From: Prasinococcaceae sp. CCMP 1430
Lineage: Eukaryota > Prasinodermophyta > Palmophyllophyceae > Prasinococcales > Prasinococcaceae
Direction of reading: 5' to 3'
Assembly: GCA_013416795.1 (NCBI GenBank)
Contig: RQSC01000630.1
Span: forward strand, 21,196-85,195
Length of the DNA stretch: 64,000 bases
Shown: positions 20,289 to 29,885 of the stretch, in pieces
Layout of the letters: the number at the start of each line of letters is the position of its first letter
Numbering within the stretch: the first letter of the stretch is position 1
Program-made: the position numbers and the translations under genes
Notes under the pieces: model-generated
Databases searched by the model: none
Told to the model about the DNA's origin: nothing
Seen by the model: only the letters and a program-made list of their open reading frames with translations

Positions 20289-22741
20289 ATGAGCGACAGC
20301 GACGACGACTGGCTGGACGAGCCCGCGCCTCCACCCCCGCCACCGAGCGCGCGCGCGCGCGCCGTGCCACCGCCGGCGGCAGTGGCCGCGCCAACACCCG
20401 CGCCCGGCCCCGCACCCGCATCCTCTGCTCTGGACCAGGGGGCGGCCAGGGTCACTCGGACGGACACGCACCCGCCTGAGACCCAGACGAGTGGCTCACC
20501 GCCGGCGGCGGGTGGGAAAGGGCAGCCGGGTCCGCCGCGCCAGCCGCAGCCGCAGCAGCAGCAGCAGCAGCAGTCGCAGGAGTCGCAGCAGTCGCAGCAG
20601 CTGCAGCAGTCGCAGCAGCCGCAGCAGCCGCAGCTGCAGGCGTCGCTCCCGCCGACGCGCCGACAAGAAATCGAGCTCGAGCTCGCGGGCGCCAAGGCGC
20701 TGGCCTGCACACAGGGTGCGCTACGCGCGCTCATGGCGCGCGCCGCGGACCGTTCGCTTGCCGCCGACGGTGCCCGCGCCTCAGCGCTCGCAGCGGCTGA
20801 GGCGCACGCGCTCGCGCTCGCCGACGTGCACCGCGCGCTCGACGAGGCGGCAGCCGCGGCGGCAGCAAGCCGAGGGGCATCGGAGGCCTCGCGCCGCGAG
20901 GCAGACGCGGCGGCTCAGGCGGCTGCTGAAGAGCGCGCAGCGCAGGCCGCGGACCGCACGCGCCAGTGCGCCGCCAGGTACAGCGCGGTGAGCACGAAGC
21001 CGAAGAAGTGCAGCAGCGTGGAGAGCGCGTTGATCTTGGGCAGGAACAGCGACACGCCCGCAAACACGCCGACGAGCTCAACCGCAAAAAGCGCGAGAGA
21101 CGCGCCCACTATGGACTCCAGCCAGTCCTCGTCGTCGCTCAGCTGCGCGGCGGTCGACGTCGCAGGCTCTGCGCGCACAACCTTCATCGGCGCACAACCA
21201 GCGACGTGCGCGGCTGTCAGCACAGCACGGAGGCCGCCGGGGCGCGTCTGTCGTAGTGCGCTGGCGCACGCGGCGTGCGCGGCACCTCCAAGCGAGGGTC
21301 GCGGAAACGATGCGACACTGCTCACGGCTGGCGAGCGCTGCCGCGCGTGCTGCCGCGCTTCGACGCCACTCTGCGCGCACGAAGGGGCATGCGCGGGAGC
21401 ACGCGCCGGCTCGCGCGGGCGCGGACGGCCGCGCGCGCGCGCATGCAGCAGCACTTGGCGCGACGCACCGTGCCGGCGAGATCGTAGGCCGCCGTCATGA
21501 CGAGCACGAGGTGCGCGACGACCGTCAGAAAGCGCGCTGGCAGGAGGATCTCCTCGCGGGACGGCATGATTGCCACTGGGCGGGCGGCGCGCGGACGCGC
21601 GTTCAGGGCGGGGCGCAGGAGGGGGGAAGAATGCGAGGGGAACGGGGCAGCTCGCCGGCCGCACGCGCTTGAGCGCTTGAGCGCTTGGGCGCGGGGGTCG
21701 CCGCCTCGCGCCCGCAACGCGCGCGTCGCGCCGCCCCCGCTGTGGCGTCGCCGCGGCCCACTCNNNNNNNNNNNNNNNNNNNNNNNNNNNNNNNNNNNNN
21801 NNNNNNNNNNNNNNNNNNNNNNNNNNNNNNNNNNNNNNNNNNNNNNNNNNNNNNNNNNNNNNNNNNNNNNNNNNNNNNNNNNNNNNNNNNNNNNNNNNNN
21901 NNNNNNNNNNNNNNNNNNNNNNNNNNNNNNNNNNNNNNNNNNNNNNNNNNNNNNNNNNNNNNNNNNNNNNNNNNNNNNNNNNNNNNNNNNNNNNNNNNNN
22001 NNNNNNNNNNNNNNNNNNNNNNNNNNNNNNNNNNNNNNNNNNNNNNNNNNNNNNNNNNNNNNNNNNNNNNNNNNNNNNNNNNNNNNNNNNNNNNNNNNNN
22101 NNNNNNNNNNNNNNNNNNNNNNNNNNNNNNNNNNNNNNNNNNNNNNNNNNNNNNNNNNNNNNNNNNNNNNNNNNNNNNNNNNNNNNNNNNNNNNNNNNNN
22201 NNNNNNNNNNNNNNNNNNNNNNNNNNNNNNNNNNNNNNNNNNNNNNNNNNNNNNNNNNNNNNNNNNNNNNNNNNNNNNNNNNNNNNNNNNNNNNNNNNNN
22301 NNNNNNNNNNNNNNNNNNNNNNNNNNNNNNNNNNNNNNNNNNNNNNNNNNNNNNNNNNNNNNNNNNNNNNNNNNNNNNNNNNNNNNNNNNNNNNNNNNNN
22401 NNNNNNCTGAATTGGCAGATTACGCAGCGCGCGGGCGCGCCGCCGCCAACCTCGACGGCGAGCTCGTGCTCGCGCCCGGCACCGTCCTCGAGGCACACGG
22501 ACAGCGCGCAGCGCGGGCCGAGCGAGCGCACGCCCCGCAGGCGGTGCCAGCCCGCACACCGCAGCTCGGCGCACGTCGAGCGCAGCGCGGAGGCGGAAGC
22601 GCGCGCGCCGACCCCGGAAGCGGAGCCGGGCGCGCTGAGAACGTGAGCGTGAGCGTGTGTTGTGTATTGAGGGCAAACCCCGACCCCGCCAGGCGACGCC
22701 AGAGCGAGAATGTGGGCGTCAGGGTGCAATCGTGCGCATGA

Positions 22742-22776
<35 letters not shown>

Positions 22777-23029
22777 TGTGCGCGCGCGGTGTGCGCGCGT
22801 GCGTAAATGCGCGTGCGTGCGTGTGCATGCGCGCGCTCTCCTACCTCGGTGCGCCGCCGAGCTCTCTGGCGGCCGCGGCGAGCGCCGCGTCGACCTCTGC
22901 GAGGAAGTCGCGCACCGTGCGGCACGCCGCGCGCGCGGCGGCGAGCTGTGAGCGCGCGCGCGCGCTGCTGGCGAGCAGATCGTCGACGACGCCCTCACCG
23001 CCCACCTGGTGTATGTGCGCGCGCTCGCG

Positions 23030-23067
<38 letters not shown>

Positions 23068-23806
23068 CGCGCGTGCGTGCGTGCATTCGTGACAGCAAGC
23101 GTCAGAGCTCGCACGTGCGTGTGTTCATGCTCGTATGTGCATGTGTGCATGTGCGCATGTGTGCATGCGTCTGTGCGCGTGCGCGCTCACGCACCTCGGC
23201 GTGCGCCGCGGGGCGCTCCGCGCGCGGCTCGAGGCCGCCCAGCACGGCACGCGCACCAGCGGCGGGAGGGCGGCCCCCATCCTCGGGGCTGATGAGGTTG
23301 GGGGCTCCTCCATGGAGCAGACGAAGTCGCACTGGGAGCGCTCGCTCGAGGAGAAGGCCTCTGGGCTGGCTGACGCGCTGCTTGCCGCGCAGGCGCGCGC
23401 CGAGGCCGCCGCGTCGGACCGGAAGGCGCTGGCGCTACGGCTGGATGCCGCGATGAGGCAGGAAGAACGCCAGCAGCAGGAGAGACGGCAGCAGCAGCAG
23501 CTGCAGCAGCACGGCAGGCGCCGCGGACTGCAGCAGCGCGGGCCATGGGACGTCGAGGCGGCTGCCGCTGCTTCTGCCGGTTGCGGCGCCGGCGCTTCGC
23601 GGGGCGCGACGTCGAGGGCCGCGAGCGCCGCCGTGCGCGCGGGCTGGCTACCGAAGGGTGCGCTGCCCGCCGCTGGCCTCGTCGACGAGGTCAGCGTCGT
23701 GGGCTCGCGCATGCTTCGGCGCCACGGGCCGCTGCGGTGGGGTGTGTACGGCTACTTCCTCCTGCTGCACGTGTGGTTCTTCGTGGTATGGCGCGACTGG
23801 GGATAG
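20289..23806 (+). CDS. Golgin-84/CASP-like Golgi tethering protein, middle exons unresolved
   Basis: Exon 1 starts at ATG 20289 (MSDSDDDWLDEP) and runs to about 20965-20978, encoding a Pro-rich part, a Gln/Ser repeat (QQSQQ) and the start of an Ala-rich coiled coil. The last exon (about 23242-23806) has more coiled coil (ERSLEEKASGLADALLAAQ) and ends with VGSRMLRRHGPLRWGVYGY and a hydrophobic anchor LLLHVWFFVVW. A conserved Arg-rich motif followed by a C-terminal anchor with LLHxWVF is the hallmark of golgin-84 and CASP, coiled-coil tethers of intra-Golgi vesicles. The middle of the coiled coil is not found. The interval holds minus-strand TMEM107, another minus gene and an N gap, so the pieces may belong to a mis-joined locus. 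Confidence 0.5.
20966..21567 (-). CDS. TMEM107: TMEM107-like ciliary transition-zone membrane protein, C-terminus missing
   Basis: Exon 1 is 21567-21469 (ATG, MPSREEILLPARFLTVVAHL, donor ACG|GTGCGT). Exon 2 lies at about 21184-20966 and contains ALFAVELVGVFAGVSLFL and LHFFGFVLTALYLAAHW. These match the first three membrane segments of TMEM107 (RFLTLLAHLVVVIT, LFAVELAGFLSGVSMF in human), a component of the MKS module that gates the ciliary transition zone. The expected last 30-35 residues (the fourth segment) are absent: immediately left of 20966 the sequence is the + strand golgin-like exon. Either the final exon is displaced or the assembly is chimeric here. Confidence 0.7.
21764..22406. other. 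Assembly gap (643 N)
   Basis: Run of 643 N, between the TMEM107 start and an unidentified minus-strand exon. Confidence 0.99.
22407..23330 (-). CDS. Fragments of an unidentified multi-exon gene
   Basis: A minus-strand segment 23008-22852 is bounded by an acceptor (CACCAG) and donor (GAG|GTAGGA). It encodes an Ala-rich helix (DDLLASSARARSQLAAARA, then FLAEVDAALAAAARELGG). A second segment, about 22640-22407, encodes RCAGWHRLRGVRSLGPRCAL and VCLEDGAGREHELAVEV and runs into the gap. A possible first exon (HAE|GTGCGT donor at about 23195) overlaps the golgin-like last exon on the other strand. The phases of these pieces do not all agree. I do not recognise the family; the layout (helix plus compact beta-rich domain) recalls kinetochore or RWD proteins but this is only an impression. 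Confidence 0.3.
22744..22774 (+). repeat. (CT)n microsatellite
   Basis: About 15 CT units between two minus-strand exon-like segments. Confidence 0.9.
23036..23064 (+). repeat. (GT)n microsatellite
   Basis: About 14 GT units just upstream (minus sense) of the acceptor for the exon-like segment 23008-22852. Confidence 0.85.
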
Positions 23807-23991
23807 GCGCGCGGACGAGGCGCGCGCAATTCGCGGACCAGTCTGGGTGTGCTCAGGCGGCGGCGCTGTGGCGCTTGGGTGCTCGCGCTGCCAGTAGCAG
23901 AGCGCTACTGTATGTTGAATAATGTATATGAGAGCAGGTCTCTACCACGACCCGTGATCGTCTTACCGCGTGGCGCCCGCGCAGACTGGTC

Positions 23992-25185
23992 TCACTCATC
24001 GTCCTCGACGGCGTCCACGCCGTACGTTCGCTTGGAGATGCCCGCGTACTCGCCGCCCATGAGCTCCATGCACTCGCGCCACAGAGGCACCGGCAACGAC
24101 AAACACTGCTTGAGCACCACCGGCCGGCTGGCGCTTGCAGCGTACCACGCGCCGGCGGCCACCTCGCGCTCAAGCTCTCCCGGGCCCCACATCTGCATCC
24201 CCGCGAAGAAGCGCACACGCGACGGCCGCAGCTCGCCCGGCTGGACCCCGGCGGAGAGGCAACAGGCGCGCGCGTGCACGCGGGGTCAGGCATGTGTGTG
24301 TGCGTGTGTGTATAGAGGGGTGCGGCGGGCGTCAGTTCGCTGGCCGCAGGCACCGACCGGGTGAGCAGCCGCTCCGCTTTTCGCAAAAGCGCGGCGGCGC
24401 GCACGCGCGCGGCAACGCACCGGCTGCGCGAAGAGCCACTCCATGCCGCCTGTGAAAACCCCGGGGAAGACCTCGCGGGCCCCTTCCGCCTCGCCGCACG
24501 GGTGCACCACACTGACGCCCTGCTGGGCGAGCGCACCGCCGTAGTAGACGCACTGCGACGCGAAGCCTGCCAGGCCGCCCGACGAGCCCGCAGCACCGAC
24601 GCCCTCCTCGGGCTCCCACACCTGCTCCATGCCCCAGCCGGCGGGCGGGCCGAGCTCGCCCACAGAGTAGCGCGTGGGACGGTTGAGCACCACCGCGGCG
24701 CTGCCCTCAGGCCCGTGCTGGAGCACAAGCAGCACCGCCTGCCAGAGCTGCGGGGGCACGCCTTCGCCTGTCTCGCCGGCCAACAGCAGGCAGCCCTCCT
24801 CAGGGCGGGGCAGCGGGAAGCAAAAAAAGTCCTCTTCCGCGAGAGCTGGATCCTGCATGGCCAGCAGCTGCATGTTGGCGCGGCTCGTGCGCGAGCGCCA
24901 GCCCGCACCTCCCGCCTCGCCCTCAGACGAGGACACGAGCTTGGCCCGGAATGCGCGCCAGTCGCCCAGCGGAGCTTCTTCTCCTCCTTTGTCTTCACCT
25001 CCAGCGGCATCCGAGTCCTCTGTCTCCCCCTCGCCGGCAGGACCGGGCGTCTCTGCGGAGCACCTGCGCGTCACGCGGCGGGTGCGGCACGCGCGCATTG
25101 GGCGGTGGGAGGTGCCGAAAGAGGCGCCGAGGGGCGCGGCGCGACGCGCCGGCGCGGTCGCCGCTGCCATGGCAGGCCCCGGCAT
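23992..25185 (-). CDS. YqgE/AlgH-family (UPF0301) protein, probably plastid-targeted
   Basis: Two exons, 25170 or 25185 to 24421 and 24240-23992, join in phase 0 (donor CCG|GTGCGT, acceptor CCAG|CCG), giving 332-337 residues. The core begins at about residue 105 (NMQLLAMQDPALAEEDFF). It has the family motifs AAVVLNRPTRYSVGEL, YYGGALAQQGVSVVHP, VFTGGMEW and FFAGMQMWGPGELEREV..GAWY, ending GVDAVEDDE. Function is poorly known; the family occurs widely in bacteria and in plastid-bearing eukaryotes. About 100 residues precede the core, Ala/Arg-rich at first (MAAATAPARRAAPLGASFG) then acidic, consistent with a transit peptide and without an ER signal peptide. Two in-frame ATGs, five codons apart, are possible starts. 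Confidence 0.85.
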
Positions 25186-25246
25186 TCGGCGCGTTGGGTT
25201 GCGCGGTAAGGATGGGCGGGCGGGGGGGGGGGAGGGGGGGGGAGGA

Positions 25247-25247
25247 N
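25247..25247. other. Single ambiguous base (N) in a poly-G tract
   Basis: One N in GGAGGANCGCC after a G-rich run. A second isolated N is at 41799. Both sit beside sequence that does not fit its neighbours. Confidence 0.9.
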
Positions 25248-25278
25248 CGCCGATTTGCATGCAGATGCGGCGCTCCTG

Positions 25279-25485
25279 ATGTACTTGATGCAGATTCTGC
25301 GCTACGGTGGCACCCTTCTGAAGGTCACCGTGCTGCTGGTCATGGAGCTGGGTCTCTTTCCGCTCATGTGTGGATGGTGGGTTGATTTTTGTACGCTTCC
25401 CTTGCTGGGCGCAACGCTCGCCGAGAGGTTCGAGTTCTGGTCATCATCCCCGGTCACGTCTACAAACGTGCACTGGCTCGTGGGG
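25279..25485 (+). pseudogene. Orphan fragment of a Doa10/MARCHF6/SUD1-type ubiquitin ligase
   Basis: About 69 codons encode the highly conserved membrane (TD) region of Doa10/TEB4 ligases: LLKVTVLLVMELGLFPLMCG, then WWVDFCTLPLLGATLAER and a VHWLVG end. In the full ER-membrane ligase (over 800 residues, RING-CH plus about 14 helices) this is a small central piece. No RING-CH domain or other Doa10 sequence is in the window, and similarity stops abruptly at HWLVG. The frame then continues without a stop into the RsmE coding region from 25510. A donor is possible at CTC|GTGGGG. An isolated N lies 32 bp upstream. It may be a mis-joined exon, an exon of a gene scattered elsewhere, or a decayed fragment. 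Confidence 0.7.
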
Positions 25486-25509
25486 CGACCCACTCGCGGC
25501 GCGCCGTGC

Positions 25510-26561
25510 ATGGCCATGGACGGGGGCTACGAGACGGGCACGGCGCCCACTCTGCACGCATCGCCGCTGCCGGGCGCGGCGGGCGCCGAGGTAGTTCTGA
25601 GCGATGACGAGGCGCGCCACGTTCGCTCGCTGCGCCTGCGACCCGGCGATGCTGTGCGCCTCACCGACCTGCAGGGCGGGGTGTGCCTCGCCGTGCTCGC
25701 CCCCTCTGCGGGCGCCTCCGGAAACGGTGCGCAGAGGGCCGGCAAGGGACGCAGGGGCGGCGGCGGACGAAGGGGCGGCGGTGGTGGTGATATGATCGCT
25801 GTGTCGACTGCTCCCGCCGTCATGGTGCCGTGGGAGGGGCCGCGCTGGGAGATGTGCGTTGCGTGCAGCACGCTCGCGGGCGGCCGCGCCGACTGGCTGG
25901 TGGAGAAGGCATCGGAGCTCGGCGCGTGGTCGCTGCAACCGACGCTGACGGCGCGTTCGAGTGGCGGCGGCGGCGAGCGCAAGGGCGGCGCGCCTGCGCG
26001 CGCCGAGCGCTGGGAGCGCGTCGCGCGCGCGGCGTCCAAGCAGTGCCTGCGGCCGCACGCGCTGCGCGTGCCGCCGCCGGCCGAGCTCCTCGGCGAGGAC
26101 ATGCGAGCGCGCATGGCACGCGCGCCGCTGCTGCTGCTAGCGACGCCCGGCGGCGCGCCGCTGCCAAACGTCCTGGCGGAGTATGCCACCAGCACCGCCG
26201 CAGGTGACTCGCAGGCAGAGCCTTGCATGCTCATCGTCGGGCCGGAGGGCGACCTCACGGTGCGCACGCGAACCGCCAAGCACGCCTCCTCAACGCGCGT
26301 GCCTCTAGCTGCGACGCAAGTGAGCCTGCGCGTTCACGCGCGCGCCTGCGCTGACCACGGCGGACGCGTGCCGCTTCGTGCCTCCCTCGCGTTGCGACGC
26401 GCGCACACACGCGACCGCACGCGCGCCCGCGCGCTCTGCAGGATGAGGAGAAGGAAGCCGTCCTGGCAGCAGGAGCGACGCCGGTCGGCCTCGGCAAGCT
26501 ACGGCTGCGGGCAGAGACTGCCGCCGTCGCCATGCTATCTGCTTGCGCGCTGGCGGCATGA
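25510..26561 (+). CDS. RsmE-family rRNA uridine-N3-methyltransferase (2 exons)
   Basis: Exons 25510-26259 and 26442-26561 join in phase 0 (donor ACG|GTGCGC, acceptor CTGCAG), giving 289 residues from ATG 25510. The PUA-like N-terminal part has LSDDEARHVRSLRLRPGDAV; the SPOUT part has WLVEKASELGAWSLQPTLT, AASKQCLRPHALRVP, LIVGPEGDLTDEEKEAVLAA and GLGKLRLRAETAAVAML. In bacteria RsmE makes m3U1498 in 16S rRNA; a nuclear-encoded algal copy would act on an organellar small-subunit rRNA. Two oddities: a Gly/Arg-rich insert (GRRGGGGRRGGGGG) after the PUA region, and GPEGD in place of the usual GPEGG in the SAM-binding knot. The frame is open upstream into the Doa10-like fragment, so a longer N-terminus cannot be excluded. 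Confidence 0.88.
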
Positions 26562-26728
26562 GCCCGCGCGAGCCCGCGCAAAAGGTGCCAGCATGTATAT
26601 GTACCGATCCGTTTGACTCGAGGGCGGGTCGCGATCATGCGCGCGCGCGCATAACCCTCTGATTTGAAGAGGTGCGAGAAAGCAGCAGGTGCCGCGGAGT
26701 AGCCCCGGCGCGTGCAACGATCCCCGCC

Positions 26729-28075
26729 CTACTCGTACTTGGCCGAGGTCGCGCGGCCGTCGACCAGCCACGCAGCGACGGCGACGCCCAGCGCGAGCTG
26801 CATGAAGTCGCCGAATGCGTTGTCATCCCCGCTAGCGCGAGGCTTGCTGCGAGGCTTGCTGCGCACGGCCGCCGCCGGCTTGGCAGCAGACCTGGGCGTG
26901 GCCACGCGGGCCTGCCTCCTCGAAGCAGCGGGCTGGGCGACAGAAGTGGACGCGGCCGCCGGTGTCGCGGTTCGCCTGACGCGCGTGCTCCTGGCGGACA
27001 CGGCGGGTGCGGCGGCCTCGGCTGCCGCGGTTGGTTTCGCGGCCTCGGCGGTGACCGCGGCGCGCCTCGCGCGCGCCGGGAGCACGCGCGGTGGCGGCTT
27101 TGCCGGAGCCGCTGCCTCGGCCGTCTCGGCAGCCTCGATCGGTTTCGCGGCCTCGGCGGTGACCGCCGCGCGCCTCGCACGCGCAGGGCGCGCGCGCGGC
27201 GGCGGCTTGGCAACCCTCTTGGGCCGCGTCACCTTCACGCGCTCACGTTTGGCCTTTGTGACTTTCTTGCGCACGGGCTCGCGCGCGAACCCCTTTGGCT
27301 TGGGACGAGCCACCGGCTTCTCCGCCTTCTTGCGCACGCGCGGCGTGCCAGTGCCGGTACGCGCCGTGGCGGCAGCGCTGGACCTGCTGGTTGAGGCGGG
27401 CTTCGTGACTCTGGCACTGCGGCTTGAGCGCTTGATCTTCGGCATCGCTGGCTTCGGCGCGCGAGCAGGGGCGGGTGGAGGCGCCGCGCGCGTCGAACGC
27501 AGCGCCTCAGCCCGTGCCCGCGCGGCCGCCTGCGCGGCAGCACGGGGGTTGCCCGCAGGCGCCGCGGGCGCGGGTGCGGCCTTGTATGCGGATGCGACGC
27601 GCACGTCTGGTGCCTCGTAGCTGTTCATGGCAACCTGCCGTGAGATCGTGCCCGCGGAGGATGAGCGCGCGGCGCCTTTGAGGGCCACGTCAACGTGGCG
27701 TGCGAATGGGCCAGGCTTGCTTGCGAGGGCGGTCGCGAGGGCCTTCTCGTGCGCAATCGCCCGCTGCGACTTCACCAGGCCGGCGGCGCTGTACACCACC
27801 TCCACCTCCACCTCAGGGGGCGAGGGGCGCTTGTAGTTGATTGCTGCGTTGGCGTGCGGTGGCGCGACGATGCCTGACGATGCGATGACGGCCGCGAGCG
27901 CGAGCGCCGCAGCGCCCGCGGTGCCGCCGCTGCCGGAGCCCTCGGCGCATCGCGCCTGCAGCGCCGGCCGGGCTGCCTCGGACGCTCTCGCCACCGGCGG
28001 AGCGCGCCGCTGAGTGCGTGTCGCCGGCGCGGAGGCAACCGCCTTCGCCGCGGTTGCCGTCGCTCCCGCCGCCAT
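26729..28075 (-). CDS. Basic Ala/Lys/Arg-Pro repeat protein with plastid-lumen-like leader and C-terminal hydrophobic helix
   Basis: One frame of 448 residues from ATG 28075. Residues 1-45 are Ala/Arg/Ser-rich. A hydrophobic segment with a terminal AxA site follows (ALALAAVIASSGIVAPPHANA), the layout of a bipartite transit peptide for the thylakoid lumen. Then comes a short acidic stretch (PSPPEVEVEVVYS) and a long, very basic, histone-H1-like part. It has PKIKRSSRSARVTKPAS, RKKAEKPVARPKPKG, and two copies of a unit containing PARARRAAVTAEAAKP about 36 residues apart. A hydrophobic helix near the C-terminus (FMQLALGVAVAAWLV) ends in a short hydrophilic tail. No family is recognised. The composition suits nucleic-acid or polyanion binding, but the location implied by the leader is unusual for that. 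Confidence 0.6.
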   Translation of the reverse strand: MAAGATATAAKAVASAPATRTQRRAPPVARASEAARPALQARCAEGSGSGGTAGAAALALAAVIASSGIVAPPHANAAINYKRPSPPEVEVEVVYSAAGLVKSQRAIAHEKALATALASKPGPFARHVDVALKGAARSSSAGTISRQVAMNSYEAPDVRVASAYKAAPAPAAPAGNPRAAAQAAARARAEALRSTRAAPPPAPARAPKPAMPKIKRSSRSARVTKPASTSRSSAAATARTGTGTPRVRKKAEKPVARPKPKGFAREPVRKKVTKAKRERVKVTRPKRVAKPPPRARPARARRAAVTAEAAKPIEAAETAEAAAPAKPPPRVLPARARRAAVTAEAAKPTAAAEAAAPAVSARSTRVRRTATPAAASTSVAQPAASRRQARVATPRSAAKPAAAVRSKPRSKPRASGDDNAFGDFMQLALGVAVAAWLVDGRATSAKYE

Positions 28076-28867
28076 CGTTGCCCCGGCCGCGCCTACCACG
28101 CCCACCCCGTGTGCGTCCCTGCCCGCACACGCCAGCCGCACGCGCATCCGCACGCGCCGCTAACACCGAGGAGGCGCGCACGTGCGGCCTTTACCCACGC
28201 GCGCCGCACTCCCCCCCACGCCCACACACACCCAGCATCTCGCTCGCTCGCTCGCGCGCGCACCCGCGCACCGGAAAATCCGCGGGCCGCGCGTCCCTCC
28301 GAAATTTCCCCCGCGGGTTCGCCCGCGCGCCCTCGTTTCGATGGCGGGCGCCCGCCGAGACCCACGGTCCCGCCGCGGCGCCCCCCCGGGGCGAAAAGAC
28401 GGAATGACTAAAATGACGGATTGGGTTTTATTCACAAAACATTACGTAAAATATGTCACAATGCATTAAAACGTTTTCCATCGCTGTGAGAGGCGCTGAA
28501 AAGGTGGATCGCGCGGCGAAAAAGCGGATCGCGCGGCATCCACGTCAGCCCGGAGGGCGGGATGATGCGGGGGAGCGCGCGGCCGCCACGCGCGCGCGCG
28601 TCCCGCAGGCCATCAAATGGCACTGTAGGAACAAAGTAACCACGGGAGAGCTCTTCATTCGTGTACAGGAGCATCTCCATTGAGTGCTTGGCGCGACAGG
28701 GCGTGCACCGCCGCGGGTACGCAAGGCTGCCGTGGCGCCGACGGCAGGCCGTGCGGGCCGTGCGGGCCGTGCGGGCCTGCGGCGGAGGCGGAGGGGCTGG
28801 GGGGGTGGGGGGGGGTCAGAGCTCCGGCGAGGGGAGCTGCAGGCGCGTGATCCAGCCGACGGGCGGC
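28076..28867. other. Divergent promoter region with AT-rich island
   Basis: 792 bp between two divergent genes. The part 28395-28480 is strongly AT-rich (TTATTCACAAAACATTACGT), and the conserved element copy C is at 28632-28660. No coding feature was found; the open frames are low-complexity. Confidence 0.5.
28632..28660 (+). promoter_or_regulatory. Conserved upstream element, copy C
   Basis: Reads CAAAGTAACCACGGGAGAGC then TCTTCATTC, 208 bp upstream of the ATG of the sulfotransferase-like gene. It shares CAAAGTAAC(C)CACGGGA with copy B and CACGGGAGA plus ATTC with copy A. Confidence 0.4.
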
Positions 28868-29680
28868 ATGGTGCGCGTGGTCGTGTGGACGGCGCCGCGC
28901 TGCGTGTCGACGGCCCTCGAGAAGGCCCTGGCGGGCGCGACGCCGCGCGTCGACGTCATGCACGAGCCGCTGTCCAAACACTACTACTTCGGACCCCAGC
29001 GAGTGTCCGAGCGCTACGCGGGCCAGCCGCCTGACACCGCGTCTGACGCAACGCCGGATGGCGTCTTCGAGCGCATTCTCGCCGCGGGCGACGGGGAGAG
29101 GGGCGCGCACGTGGTAGTGAAGGACATGGCGTACTACCTCGACGGTTACGACGTGCGAGCTGCCGTGCGTTGCCTTCGCGCGGGCGATGTGCGACACGCG
29201 TTCCTCGTCCGCTCGCCGCGGGCAACCGTGCCGTCGCTTTACAAAGCGTCGCTCGACACGGAGCGCACAGGCTGGGACTACTTTGACGCTTGCGAGGTCG
29301 GCATGGAGTCGCTGTCGAAGCTGTACGACGCCGTCGTCGAGGAGGAGGCGTCCGAGCCGGTCGTGCTCGATTCGGACGACCTCATAGACGACCCCACGGG
29401 TGCCATGAGGGCGTTCTGCGGGGCGGTTGGCTTGCCATTCGATGCGACTCGCATGCTTGCCTGGGAGGAGGGTCCTCTGCCAGGCTGGGACACGTGGGGC
29501 GGGTGGCATGACGACGCCATACACTCGACGGGCTTCCGGCCGAGGGCGGAAAGGGGCGCGTGGCTGAGGGAGTGCAAGCCCACGGGCCTCGGCGTCGCAC
29601 ACGATGCTGTCGCGCGCGAGGCTGCAGAGGCTGCGATGCCCGCGTTCCAGAAGCTGCACGTAAAACGGTTGAGATGGTGA
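28868..29680 (+). CDS. Sulfotransferase-like P-loop protein
   Basis: Single frame of 270 residues from ATG 28868. The N-terminus MVRVVVWTAPRCVSTALEKA is a 5'-phosphosulfate-binding loop of the PRSGTT type, here PRCVSTAL. RHAFLVRSPRATVPSLYKA fits the 3'-phosphate-binding RxxxxxRxPxxxxxS pattern. A later DSDDLIDDPTGAMRAFCGAVG resembles the region before the C-terminal helix of the family (PxxxLxxLcxFlGl). It lacks signal or membrane segments, so it is probably a soluble cytosolic enzyme using PAPS. The acceptor substrate cannot be inferred. A longer in-frame extension lies upstream of ATG 28868 but starts without ATG and is low-complexity. Confidence 0.65.
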   Translation: MVRVVVWTAPRCVSTALEKALAGATPRVDVMHEPLSKHYYFGPQRVSERYAGQPPDTASDATPDGVFERILAAGDGERGAHVVVKDMAYYLDGYDVRAAVRCLRAGDVRHAFLVRSPRATVPSLYKASLDTERTGWDYFDACEVGMESLSKLYDAVVEEEASEPVVLDSDDLIDDPTGAMRAFCGAVGLPFDATRMLAWEEGPLPGWDTWGGWHDDAIHSTGFRPRAERGAWLRECKPTGLGVAHDAVAREAAEAAMPAFQKLHVKRLRW

Positions 29681-29885
29681 GCCGTCCAGCCCCTCCTGTC
29701 CGCACCCAGTCATTCAAGAGATGTTGACCCGATGCGTGCGCACTGGTACGGGTCAAATGTACATGCCTTAGACGGGACTGCGGTGAGCTATTTGCCACCC
29801 CGCGCCACCACTTCTGTAGCGGCGCTTCTCTAGCTAGTGCCGCGTCGACAACAATCGGGAGGCAGAGCAAGCAAGTGATATTACA

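Noticed and set aside
20978-21500. Continuation of the golgin frame beyond about 20978
   Set aside because: That stretch is the reverse complement of TMEM107 exons, and a donor-like CAG|GTACAG lies at 20978.
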